Below, one piece after another: positions 7,203 through 8,307 of a stretch of DNA of 8,307 bases. The translations under genes were made by a program, and so were the position numbers. The DNA lies in assembly GCA_013001365.1 (NCBI GenBank), contig JABDMQ010000059.1:1-8307 (forward strand), read 5' to 3'. The notes below the pieces were generated by a model. That model made no database searches and was not told where the DNA came from. It saw only the letters and a program-made list of their open reading frames with translations. This DNA comes from Flavobacteriaceae bacterium (lineage in GTDB: Bacteria > Bacteroidota > Bacteroidia > Flavobacteriales > Flavobacteriaceae). How positions within the stretch are numbered: the stretch's first letter is position 1; every line of letters starts with the position of its first letter.

Positions 7203-8009
7203 TTAATCTATAAGTTCTCCTTTCACATTCTCCTTTCTCAGTTTAACATTGAGAAACATGAATATCAAAACAATGCCAATTGCAATGTAAATATAGTTTT
7301 TAGGCAAGAACCCAACATCTGAGCCAAATAGGTGGGCATGCGAAAGATAACCACCTTCAACTAGCATTGAAAAGCCTACAAGGATTATAAGACCTAGTCC
7401 AAGAATATGGATGGAAGGATGTTTCTTGAATATTCGACTTAAGGCATCCTTGAAGAATAAAAGGACTAATAGCGAAAGCGTTAGCGCAATCAATATCAAA
7501 ACTATTACTCTTAAAGGGAATCTATCGAGACCATTAGTGAGCCCAATAGCAACAATCACTATATCGAAGGCAAAAGCAGAATTAATTATGGTTGTTTGCC
7601 AAACTGACTTTCCAAAGGAATTGCTTTTTTCTTCAGAAATCTTACGAACATCAAACCCAGGATCTTCAATTTCCTCATGTATTTCGGAAGTTCCTTTATA
7701 AAGGAGATATAATCCGCCGATTATAAGTAATAACGACTGTCCAGATATGTCAGCCCTGAACCAAAACATATTTATGCTCCAGAAAGATGCTGTTAAAGAT
7801 AACACCCAATAGGCAAGTAGCACAAGTCCGATTCTCATTAAAAAAGCAATCAATATGCTTAAATTAACAGCATTGTTCTTTTTCTTTTCATTGAGTTTAA
7901 CTGTTGCAAGGTCAATGAATCGAATGTTATCAATACCAATAATGATGCCTAAAGAAGCAAGAATGAAGATTGCAATTACAGACGGTCCAGAGGTTAAAAA
8001 ATCAATCAT
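7203..8009 (-). CDS. TerC-family integral membrane protein
   Basis: TerC/Alx/YoaE-type membrane protein of 268 residues; relatives are linked to manganese export, metal loading of secreted enzymes and tellurite resistance. About seven hydrophobic helices are visible (near 8-25, 50-72, 88-105, 137-157, 166-186, 203-218 and 238-255). Family landmarks are GIDN (25-28), the SGQSLLLIIGGLYLLYKGTSEIHEEIE region (89-115), the second-repeat helix INSAFAFDIVIVAIGL (142-157), HPSIHILGLGLIILVGFSML (197-216) and the PKNYIYIAIG helix (236-245). Two typical acidic membrane residues are replaced: the Glu of E-x-x-x-GIDN is Gly21, and the first Asp of the second-repeat D-x-x-x-x-x-D pair is Asn143. Asp27 and Asp149 remain. 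The start ATG follows the upstream gene's stop by one base, implying coupling. Family membership is clear; the transported or bound ion, if any, is not. Confidence 0.9.
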   Translation of the reverse strand: MIDFLTSGPSVIAIFILASLGIIIGIDNIRFIDLATVKLNEKKKNNAVNLSILIAFLMRIGLVLLAYWVLSLTASFWSINMFWFRADISGQSLLLIIGGLYLLYKGTSEIHEEIEDPGFDVRKISEEKSNSFGKSVWQTTIINSAFAFDIVIVAIGLTNGLDRFPLRVIVLILIALTLSLLVLLFFKDALSRIFKKHPSIHILGLGLIILVGFSMLVEGGYLSHAHLFGSDVGFLPKNYIYIAIGIVLIFMFLNVKLRKENVKGELID

Positions 8010-8010
8010 A

Positions 8011-8307
8011 TCAGTTAGTTTTTGTTGCGATTCCCTTTTGTTTTTTTGATTCTCCGACGTAGGAGTACTCGAAGTTATAGGAGGAATCCGTTGTAGTTAG
8101 GATTTTTAAATGTATATCTTTTTTCTCTAAATTGCTTTTAGGATTAATAGTGCGAAAAATTACCTCGCATTCATTGATCCATCGAACAGTGGAAGAATCG
8201 GTCTTTCCATCAAAGGTCTCTATTTGCAATGAATCGCTTCGAACAAAACTTGAAATAAAGGTTTGCCCATCAATTGCTATTTCACTGGAATAACTACCTA
8301 TCTGGAA
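8011..8307 (-). CDS. Small probable lipoprotein, often mislabelled 'DNA topoisomerase IV' (N-terminus outside window)
   Basis: The frame is open from the window edge to TGA at 8013-8011, giving 98 residues; the N-terminus, where a lipoprotein signal peptide would be, is not visible. The TTG at 8229 is an internal codon, since homologous-looking sequence continues upstream of it (FQIGSYSSEI, then FVRSDSLQIE). The pattern F-x-x-G-x-Y, R-x-D-S-x-Q-I-E, V-x-W-I-x-E-C-E, then a hydrophilic strand-rich tail ending in KGIATKTN, matches from memory a Bacteroidota family of about 120-140 residues with an N-terminal lipobox. Many members carry the database name 'DNA topoisomerase IV' although they have no topoisomerase motif. 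Nothing here suggests an enzyme: there is no TOPRIM, no catalytic tyrosine and no membrane helix. It precedes the TerC gene by one base, so the two are likely co-expressed. Its function is unknown. Confidence 0.75.
   Translation of the reverse strand, partial: FQIGSYSSEIAIDGQTFISSFVRSDSLQIETFDGKTDSSTVRWINECEVIFRTINPKSNLEKKDIHLKILTTTDSSYNFEYSYVGESKKQKGIATKTN

Noticed and set aside
7196..7211. Inverted repeat ATAGAT-TAAG-ATCTAT at the terC stop codon as a terminator
   Set aside because: Six A/T-rich pairs with no following T-run; unlikely to terminate, and read-through into vsr and the methyltransferase is plausible.
8011..8307. Calling the right-edge gene a topoisomerase IV component
   Set aside because: No topoisomerase motif is present; the name appears to be a propagated database label.

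Overview
The window looks like chromosomal DNA from a Bacteroidota bacterium, most likely a Cytophagales/Flavobacteriia-type marine or soil lineage. The evidence is the order parE - small membrane protein - parC, a ParC of 892 residues with a long acidic tail, modest GC content, start sites mostly without a strong Shine-Dalgarno sequence, and a small lipoprotein-family gene of a type I recall from Bacteroidota. The genus cannot be fixed from this sequence alone.

Left part (1-4713, + strand): a tightly packed topoisomerase IV operon. parE enters from outside the window, so its N-terminus is missing. It is followed after 1 nt by a 159-residue protein with two membrane helices and no recognised function, and after 5 more nt by a complete parC. 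ParE (ATPase plus TOPRIM) and ParC (catalytic tyrosine plus C-terminal DNA-wrapping domain) form the heterotetramer that decatenates daughter chromosomes.

Middle part (4817-7090 or slightly further): a compact restriction-modification cassette. A putative PD-(D/E)XK endonuclease on the + strand converges on, and overlaps by 20 bp, a C5-cytosine DNA methyltransferase on the - strand. Upstream of the methyltransferase in the same direction is a Vsr mismatch endonuclease. The inferred division of labour is that the methyltransferase protects host DNA, the nuclease cuts unmodified DNA, and Vsr repairs the T:G mismatches that arise when the methylated cytosines deaminate. The Vsr gene is odd: family-conserved residues are encoded upstream of its only in-frame ATG, with no ATG, GTG or TTG available to start them.

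Right part (7203-8307, - strand): a TerC-family integral membrane protein preceded after 1 nt by the 3' part of a small beta-rich protein, whose relatives are often mislabelled 'DNA topoisomerase IV' in databases. The TerC protein has lost two of the acidic membrane residues typical of its family. The R-M cassette lies between the topoisomerase operon and this pair, which suggests, but does not prove, that it was inserted at this locus. No RNA genes, CRISPR arrays, insertion sequences or phage genes were seen, and there is no gene-free stretch longer than about 115 bases.
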